Shown here: piece after piece, positions 44,388 to 53,504 of the stretch | How positions within the stretch are numbered: the stretch's first letter is position 1 | How the letters are laid out: every line of letters starts with the position of its first letter | Origin: Betaproteobacteria bacterium | GTDB lineage: Bacteria > Pseudomonadota > Gammaproteobacteria > Burkholderiales > UBA6910 | Direction: 5' to 3' | DNA: 62,280 nt | Assembly: GCA_016183615.1 (NCBI GenBank) | Contig: JACPEG010000043.1 | Span: 1 to 62,280 of the forward strand | Notes under the pieces: model-generated | Told to the model about the DNA's origin: nothing | What the model saw: only the letters and a program-made list of their open reading frames with translations | Databases searched by the model: none | Program-made: the position numbers and the translations under genes

Positions 44388-45095
44388 ATGGGCACCAGCG
44401 AGCACACATCCAAGCAGTTCGACGCGGACCTGGAAGCGGTACGTTCCCGGGTGCTGCAGATGGGCGGCATGGTCGAGGACCAGATCGAGCGCGCCATCGA
44501 GGGCCTCACCCATGGCGACATGCGCCTGATCGACCAGGTGATCGCCGACGACCACCGGGTGAACGCCATGGAGGTGGGAATCGACGAGATGTGCTCCCAC
44601 ATCATCGCCCGCCGCCAGCCGGCCGCCATCGACCTGCGGATGATCATGACGGTGATCAAGACCATCACCGACCTGGAGCGCATCGGCGACGAGGCGGAAA
44701 AGATCGCGCGGATGACCAAGCTCATCTACGAGAACGACCGGCTGCACGCGCCCCGCTTCGGCGAGATCAAGCACGTGGCCGAGGTCGCCCTCGACATGCT
44801 GCGCAAGTCCCTCGACGCGTTCGCCCGCCTCGACCTGGGCGCCGCGGGCCAGGTGGTGCGGCAGGACGATATGGTGGACGAGGAGTTCCGCGCCATCCTG
44901 CGCCAGCTCATCACCTTCATGATGGAGGACCCGCGCACCATCTCCACCTCGATCGAGATCCTGTTCATCGCCAAGGCGGTGGAGCGCATCGGCGACCACG
45001 CCAAGAACATGGCCGAGTACGTGGTGTACATGGTGAAGGGCAAGGACGTGCGCCACGTCACCGTGGAGGAGATCGAGCGCGAGATCTCGCAGTGA
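44388..45095 (+). CDS. phoU: Phosphate signalling regulator PhoU
   Basis: PhoU links the Pst transporter to PhoR and represses the Pho regulon when phosphate is ample. The 235-residue protein is two three-helix bundles with the repeat motif DLERIGDEAEKIA and AVERIGDHAKNMAEYV, whose E/D residues bind metal. No pst genes are nearby, but the exopolyphosphatase gene follows, so the pair acts in phosphate and polyphosphate balance. Confidence 0.95.
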   Translation: MGTSEHTSKQFDADLEAVRSRVLQMGGMVEDQIERAIEGLTHGDMRLIDQVIADDHRVNAMEVGIDEMCSHIIARRQPAAIDLRMIMTVIKTITDLERIGDEAEKIARMTKLIYENDRLHAPRFGEIKHVAEVALDMLRKSLDAFARLDLGAAGQVVRQDDMVDEEFRAILRQLITFMMEDPRTISTSIEILFIAKAVERIGDHAKNMAEYVVYMVKGKDVRHVTVEEIEREISQ

Positions 45096-45241
45096 GCCGG
45101 TCGCGCGGCTCGCCGTTTTCCGCCCGGATCCCGCCCGGGCCTTTCCACCCCGCTACGACTCCGCGGGCCGGGGTTTTCCCGGCCGGGGAACCGGCGTAAC
45201 CTAGCGTTCCGCAGGGCGCTGGTGGCGCCCGCCTCGATACC

Positions 45242-46756
45242 ATGACCGAATATTCCACGCTCGCCGCAGTCGATCTCGGCTCCAACAGCTTCCGGCTGCA
45301 GGTGGCCCGCGTCGTGGGCGACCAGCTCTATCCCCTGGATTCCCTGCGCGAGCCGGTGCGGCTCGCCGCCGGGCTCACGCCGGAAAAGCGCCTCGACGAG
45401 GCGGCCCAGGCCCGGGCCCTGGAGGCCCTGGAGAAATTCGGCGAGCGGCTGCGGGGGCTGCCGCCGCACGCGGTGCGGGCGGTCGGCACCAATACCCTGC
45501 GGGTCGCCAAGAACGCGCCCTCGTTTCTCAAGAAGGCCGAGGCGGCGCTGGGTTTCCCGATCGAGATCATCGCCGGCAAGGAGGAGGCCCGGCTCATCTA
45601 CGTGGGGGTGGCCCACGAGCTGCCGCCCTCGGAGGAAAAGCGGCTGGTGATCGACATCGGCGGCGGCTCCACCGAATTTATCATCGGCACCCGATTCCGG
45701 CCCCAGAAGCTGGAAAGCCTGTACATGGGCTGCGTGAGCTACAGCCTGAAATTCTTCCCCGACGGCAGGATCACCAAGGGGGCGCTGAAGCAGGCGGAAC
45801 TCGCGGCCCGCGCCGAAGTGCAGGCGATCGCCGGCGAGTTTGGCTCGGACCAGTGGGGCGAGGCCTTCGGCTCCTCCGGCACCGCCCGGGCGCTGGCCGA
45901 CATCATCGAGATGAACGGCTACGCCGATTCCGGCATCACCCGCGACGGGCTGGAGCGCCTGCGCGACACCCTGCTCAAGGCGGGCGAAGCGAAGAAGCTC
46001 GACCTGCTGGGGCTGCGTCCCGACCGGGCGCCGATTCTCGCCGGCGGCTTCGCCATCATGCAGGCGACGTTCCGGGAGCTCGGCATCGAGCGCATGGGCC
46101 CGGCCGTGGGAGCCCTCAGGGAAGGCGTGCTCTACGACCTGCTGGGGCGCTTCCACCACAAGGACATGCGCGAGGTGACGGTCAAGCAATTCATGGAGCG
46201 CTACCACGTGGTCGCGCCCCAGGCGGCGCGGGTGGAGGCGCTGGCCCGGGTGCTCGCCCACCAGCTGTTCGCGGGCCTGGATTGCGACCAGGAAGTGGAG
46301 CTTCAGCTCCTGTCCTGGGCGGCGCTGCTGCACGAAGTGGGGATTTCGGTTTCCCACAGCGGCTACCACAAGCATACGGCCTACATCCTGAAGAACGCCG
46401 ATATGCCGGGCTTTTCAAAAAAGGAGCAGGCCCAGCTGTCGCTGCTGGCCCTCGCCCACCGCGGCTCGCTGGCCAAGATGCAGGGCCATCTCACCGAGGC
46501 GAAGGACCAGGCCGGCGCCCTGGCCCTGCGGCTCGCCGCCCTCATGTACCGCAGCCGCAGCGCCACCGAGCTGCCCCCGATGCAGGTGAAGCGCACCAGT
46601 TCCGGCTTCCGCCTTCAGCTCCCCGAACCCTGGGTCGACGCCAATCCCCTCACGGCTACGGCGCTGAAGGACGAGGTGAAGGAGTGGAAGGGCCTGGGGG
46701 TGGAGCTCAAGGTTTCCCACCTGCAGGACGCCGATTCCATCGTCACCCCCGGCTGA
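45242..46756 (+). CDS. ppx: Exopolyphosphatase
   Basis: Ppx releases phosphate from polyphosphate; relatives also hydrolyse pppGpp. The 504-residue protein has the two actin-fold phosphate loops AVDLGSNSFRLQVA and VIDIGGGSTEFIIG, and a C-terminal HD-like domain (LLHEVGISVSHSGYHKHTAY). Length matches the family. It follows phoU by 146 bases that carry GC-rich palindromes. Confidence 0.94.
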   Translation: MTEYSTLAAVDLGSNSFRLQVARVVGDQLYPLDSLREPVRLAAGLTPEKRLDEAAQARALEALEKFGERLRGLPPHAVRAVGTNTLRVAKNAPSFLKKAEAALGFPIEIIAGKEEARLIYVGVAHELPPSEEKRLVIDIGGGSTEFIIGTRFRPQKLESLYMGCVSYSLKFFPDGRITKGALKQAELAARAEVQAIAGEFGSDQWGEAFGSSGTARALADIIEMNGYADSGITRDGLERLRDTLLKAGEAKKLDLLGLRPDRAPILAGGFAIMQATFRELGIERMGPAVGALREGVLYDLLGRFHHKDMREVTVKQFMERYHVVAPQAARVEALARVLAHQLFAGLDCDQEVELQLLSWAALLHEVGISVSHSGYHKHTAYILKNADMPGFSKKEQAQLSLLALAHRGSLAKMQGHLTEAKDQAGALALRLAALMYRSRSATELPPMQVKRTSSGFRLQLPEPWVDANPLTATALKDEVKEWKGLGVELKVSHLQDADSIVTPG

Positions 46757-46772
46757 GCAGGCGAAGCCCGAT

Positions 46773-46907
46773 CCCCGCGCCGAGTGCGTGATGCTGAACA
46801 AGGGACCCTACCTCTTCGACGCGCTGAAAGTCCTGGACAGCGTGGTGACCCGCATGCAGGCCCACCAGCAGCAGCAGACCGCCCGCTTCCGGGCGCTGCA
46901 CTGGTAG
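46773..46907 (+). pseudogene. Pyruvate kinase fragment, copy A
   Basis: A frame without its own start reads RAECVMLNKGPYLFDALKVL, then RMQAHQ ... FRALHW and stops at TAG 46905-46907. This matches the AECVMLNKGPY segment and the following helix of pyruvate kinase, with the remainder absent. It starts 16 bases after the ppx stop. A second, shorter copy is at 50298-50384. Confidence 0.7.
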
Positions 46908-47105
46908 CGCATAGCACTTTTCGGCACGTAGGGTGCGTCCCACGCACCGGTCGGAGGCTGGCATTCGCGAGCAAGCTCGCCCCCACGGGGGATGGGTAGG
47001 GTGCGTCCTACGCACCAAATCCGGCGGTTGACCGGTGCGTGGGACGCACCCTACAGCATGACTACGCCGCCACGGACGCGATATCCCGGTAGCGCTTCGG
47101 ATCCC
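46818..47105. repeat. Long direct repeat, copy A (pyk tail, palindromes, higA tail)
   Basis: The segment from the pyruvate-kinase tail (GCGCTGAAAGT) through the palindromes at 46928, 46996 and 47034 to a HigA-type tail (CTACGCCGCCAC) recurs at about 50298-50586 in the same orientation with scattered substitutions. The two copies bracket the GGDEF-EAL gene. This covers much of the 46757-47220 region, which holds no intact gene. Confidence 0.85.
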
Positions 47106-47181
47106 GCTGCAACTCCCGGAGGTCCAGCGCTTCCGGCATCCGCAGCCAGCTCTCGGGCGTCGTGTTCGTCAGGCGGGCCGC
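47062..47181 (-). pseudogene. HigA-type antitoxin C-terminal remnant
   Basis: On the minus strand this encodes RLTNTTPESWLRMPEALDL, then ELQRDPKRYRDIASVAA and a stop, nearly identical to the C-terminus of the intact HigA at 54308-54610. The helix-turn-helix and start are missing. Similarity fades near 47182. Confidence 0.8.
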
Positions 47182-47220
47182 CCGATCCCAGTAACCCTTC
47201 CAGAAACGCGTCGAGATTCG

Positions 47221-50139
47221 TTACGACCGGGAGCTTTGGCCAAACAGTTCGCTCACCCGCTCCACGGGCATCGGCCTGCCGAAAAGATATCCCTGGACCG
47301 CGTCGCATTTCAACAGGCTGAGAAACTGCAGCTGCTCTTCCGTTTCCACGCCCTCCGCGACGACCTGCAGGCCCAGGCTGTGGGCCAGCGCAATGATTCC
47401 TTTGACCACCGCGAATGAATCGGCGTTGGTCGCAATGTCATTGATGAAGCTGCGGTCGATTTTCAGGGCATCGAGGGGCAGCTGTTTCAGGTAGCTCAGC
47501 GAAGAGTATCCCGTGCCGAAGTCGTCAATGGAGATGGCCAGCCCGATTCCCCTCAACGCCCTCAGCTTGTCCACGGCGATATCGACGTTCTGCATCAGTT
47601 CGCTTTCGGTAATCTCGATCCCGAGCGCGACTGTGGCGGGATCATAGCCGGCGGCAGTCAGGGCCCGCTTGACGCGTTCAACGAAATCCGTTTGCCGAAG
47701 CTGCGTTACGGAAACATTTACGGATATCCTGACCTTCTGGAAGCCCGCCGCGAGCCACTCCTTCGCCTGCAGGCAGGCAGTTCCGAGAACCCAGTCGCCG
47801 ATGGGAACAATCAGCCCGGTTTCCTCGCACACCGGTATGAACTCGGTTGGCGAGGGGCTTTGCAGCGCCGGGTTGTGCCATCGCAGCAGGGCCTCGACAC
47901 CGATCACGGCGCGGCCCTCGGTTGCAACAACCGGCTGGAAGTGCAAGGCAAATTCGTTACGCTCCAGGGCATGCCTGAGTTCGCGCTCGATGGCGCGCCG
48001 CCGCCGGGCCTTCGCGTCGACAGCGGGCGAATAGTACGAAACAGAGCGGTCTGAACCGGCATCGGTATTCCCCAGCGCCGATTCCGCACTTCTCATGAGT
48101 ACGTCGACATCCGGCCCGTCCTGCGGGAAAACCGCTACTCCGAGGCCCGCCGTGATGAAAACCTCTTCCTCTTCCACTTGCACCGTCTGCGGAAAGTCGG
48201 CGAGAATCTTGTCCACCACCGCCTCGACATGCCGGGGCGCCGACATGTCGGCCAGCACGATGCCAAACTCGGAACTGGCCATGCGCGCAACCGTGTCCCC
48301 GTCGCGCACCCCTCCCGACAGATATTCCCCCACCGCGCGCAGGACGGCGTCTCCCGCATAGTGGCCGAGCGTATCGTTGATTTCCCGAAGTCGCCGGATC
48401 TTCACGATCGCCGCCGCCACACATTGCCCTCTATGCCGCGCCCTTGCCACCGCTTGCCGGAGGCGATCGGCGAAAACCCGGCGGTTGGCAAGGCCGGTGA
48501 GCGGGTCCGAATAGGCGAGATCGTGCAAGCGGCGCTCTTTTTCTATGTATTCGAGGCCAAGCGAGGTATCGGCCGCAAGTTCCCGAAGGACGTGAACCTC
48601 CTCGTCATCAAAGAAGTTCGCCTCACCCGCATAAAGGTTCACTGTCCCGATCACCTGCTCTTCCACGATGAGCGGGAAAGCCGCAGCGGAGCGCAATCCG
48701 TGGGCCAGCGCCGACAGTTTCCAGGGCGCCGCCTGCGGGTCGTTTGCGATGTCATTGGACACAATGTGGCGATTTTCGCGGAGCGCTGTTCCGCAGAGCC
48801 CGCAAGCCTCGGAGACCCCTTCGCGAACGGAAACCAATACGTGGTTAACGTATTCCTTTTCCGGCCCGGCAACCGCGGCGGGGCGCAATTGCTGGGCCTG
48901 GGCGTCGATCAGGCCCACCCAGGCGAGCCGGAACTGCCCCTCCTCGACGGCGATGCGGCACACTTCCTGAAGAAGCTCCTCTTTATCGCGGATGCGAAGG
49001 AGCGCGACGTTGATGCCGCTGAGCACTGCATAGACGCGGTTGAGCCGGGCAATCCGATCGACCTGCCGCTCCAGCGAAGCGGCCATGCCATTGAAGGCGT
49101 TCCCGAGCTCGAAGATCTCCCGGTTGGTTCGCGGAATCTCTGCCCGGGCGCGCAAGTCTCCGTTCGCCAGGCGGTTCGCTGCGGCCTGGAGCGCCCGGAT
49201 TCCCCGCAGGACAAGCATTTCCCCGCCCCACCATGCCCCGGCCAGAACGAGCAACGCCACGACGAGGACGGTCGCCACGTTGCGGACGGCTTCGCGCTGG
49301 GACTCTCCGTAGGCCGCTTCGGAAGGGATGCCGACGCTCACGAAGACCTGCTTGTTTCCCGGCAGGTCCTGGAGGCGGGTGAACGCGAAAAGACGCTTGA
49401 CCCCGTCCAGACCGAGAACTTCCGCCGTGCCTTCCCCGTTGGCGGCCCGGATTGCCTCGACGAGCGGCGATCCCGCGACGTTTTTTCCTCCCCAATGCTC
49501 CATCCCGGGATAGCGGGCCAGGACCGTGTGGGTCTCATCAACGATGTCAAGCACGGACCCCGGCGGCAGCTGGGTTTCGGCCAGCCGCTTTTCGAACCAG
49601 CTCAGCGGCAAGGAGGCGATCACGACCGCCTTGACCTGCCTCGCGGAATCCAGAACGGGGTAGGAGAACACGAGGACCGGGACCTTCGATACCCGCCCGA
49701 CGTTATAGTCGCCCATCACGAAATCGAGGGTTTCCAGCGTGCGGCGGAAATAGGACCGGTCGGCCGCGTTAACCGGCTCGCGAAACGGGGTCGCGCTGCA
49801 ATAGACGTTTCCCTTGGGATCGATCGCGGCGAAGTTGGCGTAGTAGCCGCTCTGCTTATGCAGCCTCGCCAGAAGCTCGTTGCAGCGCCGGGGATCGGGA
49901 TCGTGGATCTGGGGCAGTTCGGCGAGCATCAGGAGAAGCTGGCGGGTGCGGTCGACCATCCGGCGCTGGCTTGCCTCGATACGCTTGGCGAGCCGCATCG
50001 CGTCGCGCTTGGCGTCCTCCGCCGCCGCGCGCCGGTGGCTGAGCCCGTCATCCACGATTACGCCAAGCGCCGGCGCCACCGCCAGCACCACGAGCAGCAG
50101 CAGGCGCGAGCGGAGACCGAAAATGAAAGGCCAGGCCAT
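47221..50139 (-). CDS. dCACHE-HAMP-GAF-GGDEF-EAL membrane protein, c-di-GMP metabolism
   Basis: The 972-residue protein has an N-terminal membrane helix (10-30), a periplasmic CACHE-type domain (to about 285), a second helix (VATVLVVALLVLAGAWWGG), HAMP, a GAF domain (about 375-540), a GGDEF-type domain, and a C-terminal EAL domain. The GGDEF loop reads ASSEFG, so cyclase activity is probably lost. The EAL domain is intact: VEALLRW, EITESELM, DDFGTGYSSLSYL, LKIDRSF and AEGVET. I infer a sensor phosphodiesterase whose GGDEF domain may bind GTP allosterically. It is bracketed by long direct repeats. Confidence 0.93.
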   Translation of the reverse strand: MAWPFIFGLRSRLLLLVVLAVAPALGVIVDDGLSHRRAAAEDAKRDAMRLAKRIEASQRRMVDRTRQLLLMLAELPQIHDPDPRRCNELLARLHKQSGYYANFAAIDPKGNVYCSATPFREPVNAADRSYFRRTLETLDFVMGDYNVGRVSKVPVLVFSYPVLDSARQVKAVVIASLPLSWFEKRLAETQLPPGSVLDIVDETHTVLARYPGMEHWGGKNVAGSPLVEAIRAANGEGTAEVLGLDGVKRLFAFTRLQDLPGNKQVFVSVGIPSEAAYGESQREAVRNVATVLVVALLVLAGAWWGGEMLVLRGIRALQAAANRLANGDLRARAEIPRTNREIFELGNAFNGMAASLERQVDRIARLNRVYAVLSGINVALLRIRDKEELLQEVCRIAVEEGQFRLAWVGLIDAQAQQLRPAAVAGPEKEYVNHVLVSVREGVSEACGLCGTALRENRHIVSNDIANDPQAAPWKLSALAHGLRSAAAFPLIVEEQVIGTVNLYAGEANFFDDEEVHVLRELAADTSLGLEYIEKERRLHDLAYSDPLTGLANRRVFADRLRQAVARARHRGQCVAAAIVKIRRLREINDTLGHYAGDAVLRAVGEYLSGGVRDGDTVARMASSEFGIVLADMSAPRHVEAVVDKILADFPQTVQVEEEEVFITAGLGVAVFPQDGPDVDVLMRSAESALGNTDAGSDRSVSYYSPAVDAKARRRRAIERELRHALERNEFALHFQPVVATEGRAVIGVEALLRWHNPALQSPSPTEFIPVCEETGLIVPIGDWVLGTACLQAKEWLAAGFQKVRISVNVSVTQLRQTDFVERVKRALTAAGYDPATVALGIEITESELMQNVDIAVDKLRALRGIGLAISIDDFGTGYSSLSYLKQLPLDALKIDRSFINDIATNADSFAVVKGIIALAHSLGLQVVAEGVETEEQLQFLSLLKCDAVQGYLFGRPMPVERVSELFGQSSRS

Positions 50140-50208
50140 TTGTTATTTCGTACTTCGCTCCTCTGGCGATTCGACCCCCGATGTTGGACGGGGGCTTTAA
50201 AGCCTTGT

Positions 50209-50257
50209 TATTTAGCCTGATACGCAGCGGCAAATCAAATCTATCAAAATGATAGAT
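50209..50257 (-). promoter_or_regulatory. Putative promoter and operator of the GGDEF-EAL gene
   Basis: On the minus strand TTGATT (50233-50238) and TAAATA (50209-50214) are 18 bases apart. Just upstream is the inverted repeat ATCTATC-N5-GATAGAT (50239-50257), in an operator position. The rest of 50140-50297 shows nothing clear. Confidence 0.4.
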
Positions 50258-50297
50258 ATCTCTTCGGTCTGTTATCGCCAACGATCCAGGGTAAAGC

Positions 50298-50384
50298 GCG
50301 CTGAAGGTTCTCGACAGCATGGTGACCCGCATGCAGGCCCACCAGCAGCAGAAGACCGCCCGCTTCCGGGCGCTGCACTGGTAG
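50298..50384 (+). pseudogene. Pyruvate kinase fragment, copy B
   Basis: The frame reads ALKVLDSMVTRMQAHQ ... TARFRALHW and ends TAG 50382-50384. It is nearly the same as copy A at 46773-46907 but lacks the AECVMLNKGPY part. It marks the left end of the second long direct repeat. Confidence 0.7.
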
Positions 50385-50590
50385 TGCGAGGCACTATTTG
50401 ACGCGTAGGGTGCGTCCCACGCACCGGTCGGAGGTTGGCATTCGGGAGCAAGGTCGCTCCCACGGGGGGTGGGTAGGGTGCGTCCTACGCACCAAATCCG
50501 GCGGTTGACCGGTGTGTAGGAAGCACCCTACAGCATGACTACGCCGCCACCGGCTCGATATTCCGATAGCGATTCGGGTTCCGCTGTACT
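50298..50590. repeat. Long direct repeat, copy B
   Basis: This matches 46818-47105: pyruvate-kinase tail, three GTAGGGTGCGT-type palindromes (50405, 50473 and 50511), CAGCATGACTACGCCGCCAC, and then about 50 bases of the HigA-type tail that decay after ATTCCGATAGCG. The 50140-50606 stretch holds no intact gene. Confidence 0.85.
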
Positions 50591-50606
50591 GGTAGCGCGG
50601 AGCGTC

Positions 50607-50999
50607 CTACCAGACAATCTCGACTTCAGGCACGCCACGGAGCTGCTTGTCCGCGCTCAGGAGTTTCGCGCCGTGGTGCAGGGCGGTGGCGCAGATGATG
50701 CGGTCGGCGGGGTCCCCGCGGGGGATATCCTGACGCTGCGACAACACCGCGATCTCTGGCGTGATGGGCAGTACCCTGACCGCCCTTGCATTCAGCAACG
50801 CGCTGAGAAAGGTCGCGGGTTCGGCGGGAACGTGAAGCCGCTTGCGGGCCATCAGCATGGCGATTTCCCACAGCGAGATGTCGCTGCAGGCGAGTGTGCA
50901 GGTGGCGAAACCTTCCTCGATGAGCTTCTTGGCGCGCCTGCTGAGACGCGCCGGATCCAGCGCATCCCAGATCAGGGCGTGGGTATCAATAACGACCAC
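50607..50999 (-). CDS. PIN-domain toxin, VapC-like (module 1)
   Basis: The 130-residue PIN protein starts MVVIDTHALIWDAL with the first acidic residue (Asp5), then SDISLWEIAML, and ends with DPADRIICATALHHGAKLLSAD carrying the other metal-binding Asp residues. PIN toxins are Mg-dependent RNases that cleave tRNA or other RNA. It overlaps the upstream antitoxin gene by 14 bases. Confidence 0.9.
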   Translation of the reverse strand: MVVIDTHALIWDALDPARLSRRAKKLIEEGFATCTLACSDISLWEIAMLMARKRLHVPAEPATFLSALLNARAVRVLPITPEIAVLSQRQDIPRGDPADRIICATALHHGAKLLSADKQLRGVPEVEIVW

Positions 51000-51225
51000 G
51001 CTCCGCGTTCCAGGCTTCGCCGCTCGGGCTGATCACGTCGCCGATGCGGCATTTGCCCCGCAGGCCGATGAGCCATTTGCGGGCCGCTTCCGCCTGCTCG
51101 GCCTCGGGAATCAGGCGCGCGACCACCTTGCCGTGAACGGTGATCTGAACCTCCTCGCCCTTTTTCACCCGCTCGAGGTAGTCGGGCAGGTGCTGGCGCA
51201 GTTCGGTAACGTTGACCTGGGTCAT
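50986..51225 (-). CDS. Phd/YefM-type antitoxin (module 1)
   Basis: The 79-residue protein begins MTQVNVTELRQHLPDYLERV, followed by VQITVHGKVVARLIPE, the Phd/YefM dimer and DNA-binding fold. The C-terminal tail would wrap the PIN toxin. An inverted repeat at 51242-51259 just upstream is a probable autoregulatory operator. Confidence 0.9.
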   Translation of the reverse strand: MTQVNVTELRQHLPDYLERVKKGEEVQITVHGKVVARLIPEAEQAEAARKWLIGLRGKCRIGDVISPSGEAWNAERGRY

Positions 51226-51241
51226 GGGGCTGCTCGCAGAA

Positions 51242-51259
51242 TGTACACTTTAATGTACA
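51242..51259. promoter_or_regulatory. Operator-like inverted repeat of PIN/Phd module 1
   Basis: TGTACA-CTTTAA-TGTACA lies 17 bases before the antitoxin start. Each half is itself a palindrome. The location and symmetry fit binding by the Phd-type antitoxin. Confidence 0.6.
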
Positions 51260-51375
51260 CAATGACGAAGAGATTGTAAAGGCCGGGCAAAATACCGGTG
51301 GAGGGGCCCACCCGATCCGGCAGCTACCGGCATCCCGATGGGCCATGCCGGCTACCGGAATCGATTTCCTTTCCT

Positions 51376-51804
51376 TCAGGCTCGCCGCGGGACCCGGAAT
51401 ACCTCTACCCCGGCCTTCCTGCAGGCCGCGAGAAGCGCCTTATCACGACTGGCGAGCGGCAGGCTCTCGCGTAGCGCAAGTTCCAGGTAGGCCGCATCGT
51501 AGGCTGTCAGTCCGAAGCGGCGGGCCACGCCCAGTATGGCCGTGGTCGCTCGGTCCGCGGTTTGCGAGTCGATGGCGATCGGCAGCGCCGCAAGCAGGTC
51601 GAGGTATCGCTCCAGGTCCTTCGCCGTGAGCCGGCGGTTGCGTTCAGCGAGCGCCAGCACGTTTGCCGTCTCGATGGGCCACAACTGGGGCACCAGCGCC
51701 TGGCCTGCACCAAGGACATCGAGGACGCCGAGCGCGTAGGCATCGAGTTCCTCCCTGAAGCACCATGCCATCGACACCGAGGTATCGACGACGAGGCTGC
51801 TCAA
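51376..51804 (-). CDS. PIN-domain toxin, VapC-like (module 2)
   Basis: The 142-residue PIN protein has SSLVVDTSVSMAWCF with Asp near residue 7, WPIETANVLALAE with the conserved Glu, and LTAYDAAYLELALRESLPLASRD with the C-terminal acidic cluster. It is a different subfamily from module 1. It overlaps its antitoxin gene by four bases. Confidence 0.9.
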   Translation of the reverse strand: MSSLVVDTSVSMAWCFREELDAYALGVLDVLGAGQALVPQLWPIETANVLALAERNRRLTAKDLERYLDLLAALPIAIDSQTADRATTAILGVARRFGLTAYDAAYLELALRESLPLASRDKALLAACRKAGVEVFRVPRRA

Positions 51805-52040
51805 CGACGTCCCGCCTCGATGAGATCCTTCAATTTCAGACCCTTGAGCGAATGGGTCGCGGCGAAGGCTTTGAGGTCCTCGATGGCCCGGCGGATGGCG
51901 GCCGGATCGTGCTTTCTGATCGGCACCAGCTCGGCCACCGGCCGGCCGTGCCTGGTAATAACGATCCGCTCGCCTTTTTCCACCCGCTCCAGGAGCTTGG
52001 GAAGATGGGTCTTGGCCTCATAGGCGCCGACTTCGGACAT
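51801..52040 (-). CDS. Phd/YefM-type antitoxin (module 2)
   Basis: The 79-residue protein starts MSEVGAYEAKTHLPKLLERV and continues RIVITRHGRPVAELVPIR, a typical antitoxin N-terminus. GAGG eight bases before ATG 52040 supports this start over a GTG at 52049. The repeat AGACCAGT occurs twice just upstream (from 52068) and may be its operator. Confidence 0.88.
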   Translation of the reverse strand: MSEVGAYEAKTHLPKLLERVEKGERIVITRHGRPVAELVPIRKHDPAAIRRAIEDLKAFAATHSLKGLKLKDLIEAGRR

Positions 52041-52158
52041 GGTGCGCACCTCTGGGAATTAGATTAGACCAGTGTCAGACCAGTTTATGGGAATGCCGGG
52101 CGGAGGTCAATTCCCGATGCGGCGCCAAAACCGGCCGCAGCGTCTCGTCGATCCGCGT

Positions 52159-53484
52159 TCAGTCCTCGCCCGGTGGCGTGAGCAGCCACTCGTAGGCGGG
52201 TTGCACCTTGACCGCCGGAGCGCTCACCCGCGCGAGCGCGTCACGGTCGAGCACCAGCAGCCGCCGTGCCGCGCGCGGATGTTCCTTCGCCGCCGCCATC
52301 AAAGCGCGCAGCTCGCGCGACAGCGTCTCCGGGGCCGACAGGTCCGCGCAGACCTGGATCAACTCCTCTCCGGCGGCCAGATGGCGGGCGAGGAAATCCA
52401 CCTCCAGCCCGTCGTCCGTCTTCACGTATCCAACCTCGGCCTTGCGCCGCTCGAGCTCGTTCAGCACGACCGTTTCCAGCGCCCGGCCCGCGTTCGCGCG
52501 GCCGCTCGCGTCGAAGGCCTTGATGAGCCCCGGATCGGCGGGATAGAGCTTGCGCGGGTTCGAGTTGCGCCTGCGCTCCGAATCGGTGGCGAGAGGCACG
52601 GTGCCGAGCAGGAAGGCATCCAGCAGATGGCCGAGCATGGCGTGCACTGCATCCTTTGCCACGCCGTGCCCCTGGGCCTTCAGGTCCTGGTGCAGCCGGT
52701 GGGCGCTGAAGCTCCCGGCCGGATTGCGCAGGCACTGCCGCACCAGCCAGCGCAGCGCGGCCACCTGCGACACCCCGTAGCGCTCCACGACGTCGCGGAA
52801 CAGCACGCCATCCACGTAGCCTTGCAACAGCTCGATCCGCAGCGCCGGCGGCAGTCCCTGCGCTTCGGGAAATCCGCCTTCGACGAGGAACTCGCGGAAG
52901 CGTTTCTCCACCAGCGATCGTTCTGCCGGCCTCCATTGCCGGGGCCCCTTCGTCGGCTCCTCGCCGCGGTGGCGCAGGAACTCGCGGAAGCTGAAGGGCC
53001 GGATAACGGTCGCCATCCCGCGACCGCGCAGCGAGGTATGGACCTCGCGCGAGAGCATCCGCGCCGAGGATCCGGAGACGGCGATCTCGACCTTCTCGGA
53101 GTCCAGCACCCGGCGCACGAAGCGCTCCCAGCCCGGCACGAGCTGGATTTCGTCCAAGTAGCAGTGCACCGTCTCGCGCCCGCGCAAAGACGGGTAACGC
53201 CGGTAGTACTCTTCGAGCAGGAACCCCAGTTGATCCCTCTCGAGGCCGGCCAGCCGATCATCGTCGAAGCTGAGATAAAGCGCACGCTCGGCAGGCAGCA
53301 CCGCCCGGCGCTCCTCCAGCAACTGACGCAGGAAGGTGGTCTTGCCCGCGCGGCGCATCCCGATCACCGCGTGTACCTTGCCGGGCACCGCGGGCAGCCT
53401 GGCGTCGCGCCGGGTGAGCGCGAACGGCGGCGTCGGCGCCAAGGCGGCGCTCAGCTTCTCGGCCAGAACCGGGTTCAGCGTCAT
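52159..53484 (-). CDS. AAA-type ATP-binding protein with DUF4143
   Basis: The 441-residue protein has Walker A GMRRAGKTTFLRQL, Walker B HCYLDEIQ, the sensor SGSSARMLSREV, and a C-terminal DUF4143 region (VDFLARHLAAGEELIQVCAD, with a nuclease-like EL-x-Q). Proteins of this family are common in Bacteria and Archaea with unknown function, often found among toxin-antitoxin genes, as here. Confidence 0.85.
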   Translation of the reverse strand: MTLNPVLAEKLSAALAPTPPFALTRRDARLPAVPGKVHAVIGMRRAGKTTFLRQLLEERRAVLPAERALYLSFDDDRLAGLERDQLGFLLEEYYRRYPSLRGRETVHCYLDEIQLVPGWERFVRRVLDSEKVEIAVSGSSARMLSREVHTSLRGRGMATVIRPFSFREFLRHRGEEPTKGPRQWRPAERSLVEKRFREFLVEGGFPEAQGLPPALRIELLQGYVDGVLFRDVVERYGVSQVAALRWLVRQCLRNPAGSFSAHRLHQDLKAQGHGVAKDAVHAMLGHLLDAFLLGTVPLATDSERRRNSNPRKLYPADPGLIKAFDASGRANAGRALETVVLNELERRKAEVGYVKTDDGLEVDFLARHLAAGEELIQVCADLSAPETLSRELRALMAAAKEHPRAARRLLVLDRDALARVSAPAVKVQPAYEWLLTPPGED

Positions 53485-53504
53485 GGCGCGAAGATGGCCG
53501 ATAG

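Noticed and set aside
46928..47054. Closely spaced similar repeats that could suggest a CRISPR array
   Set aside because: The units are palindromic, face both ways, have irregular spacing and no unique spacers of equal length, and no cas genes are present.
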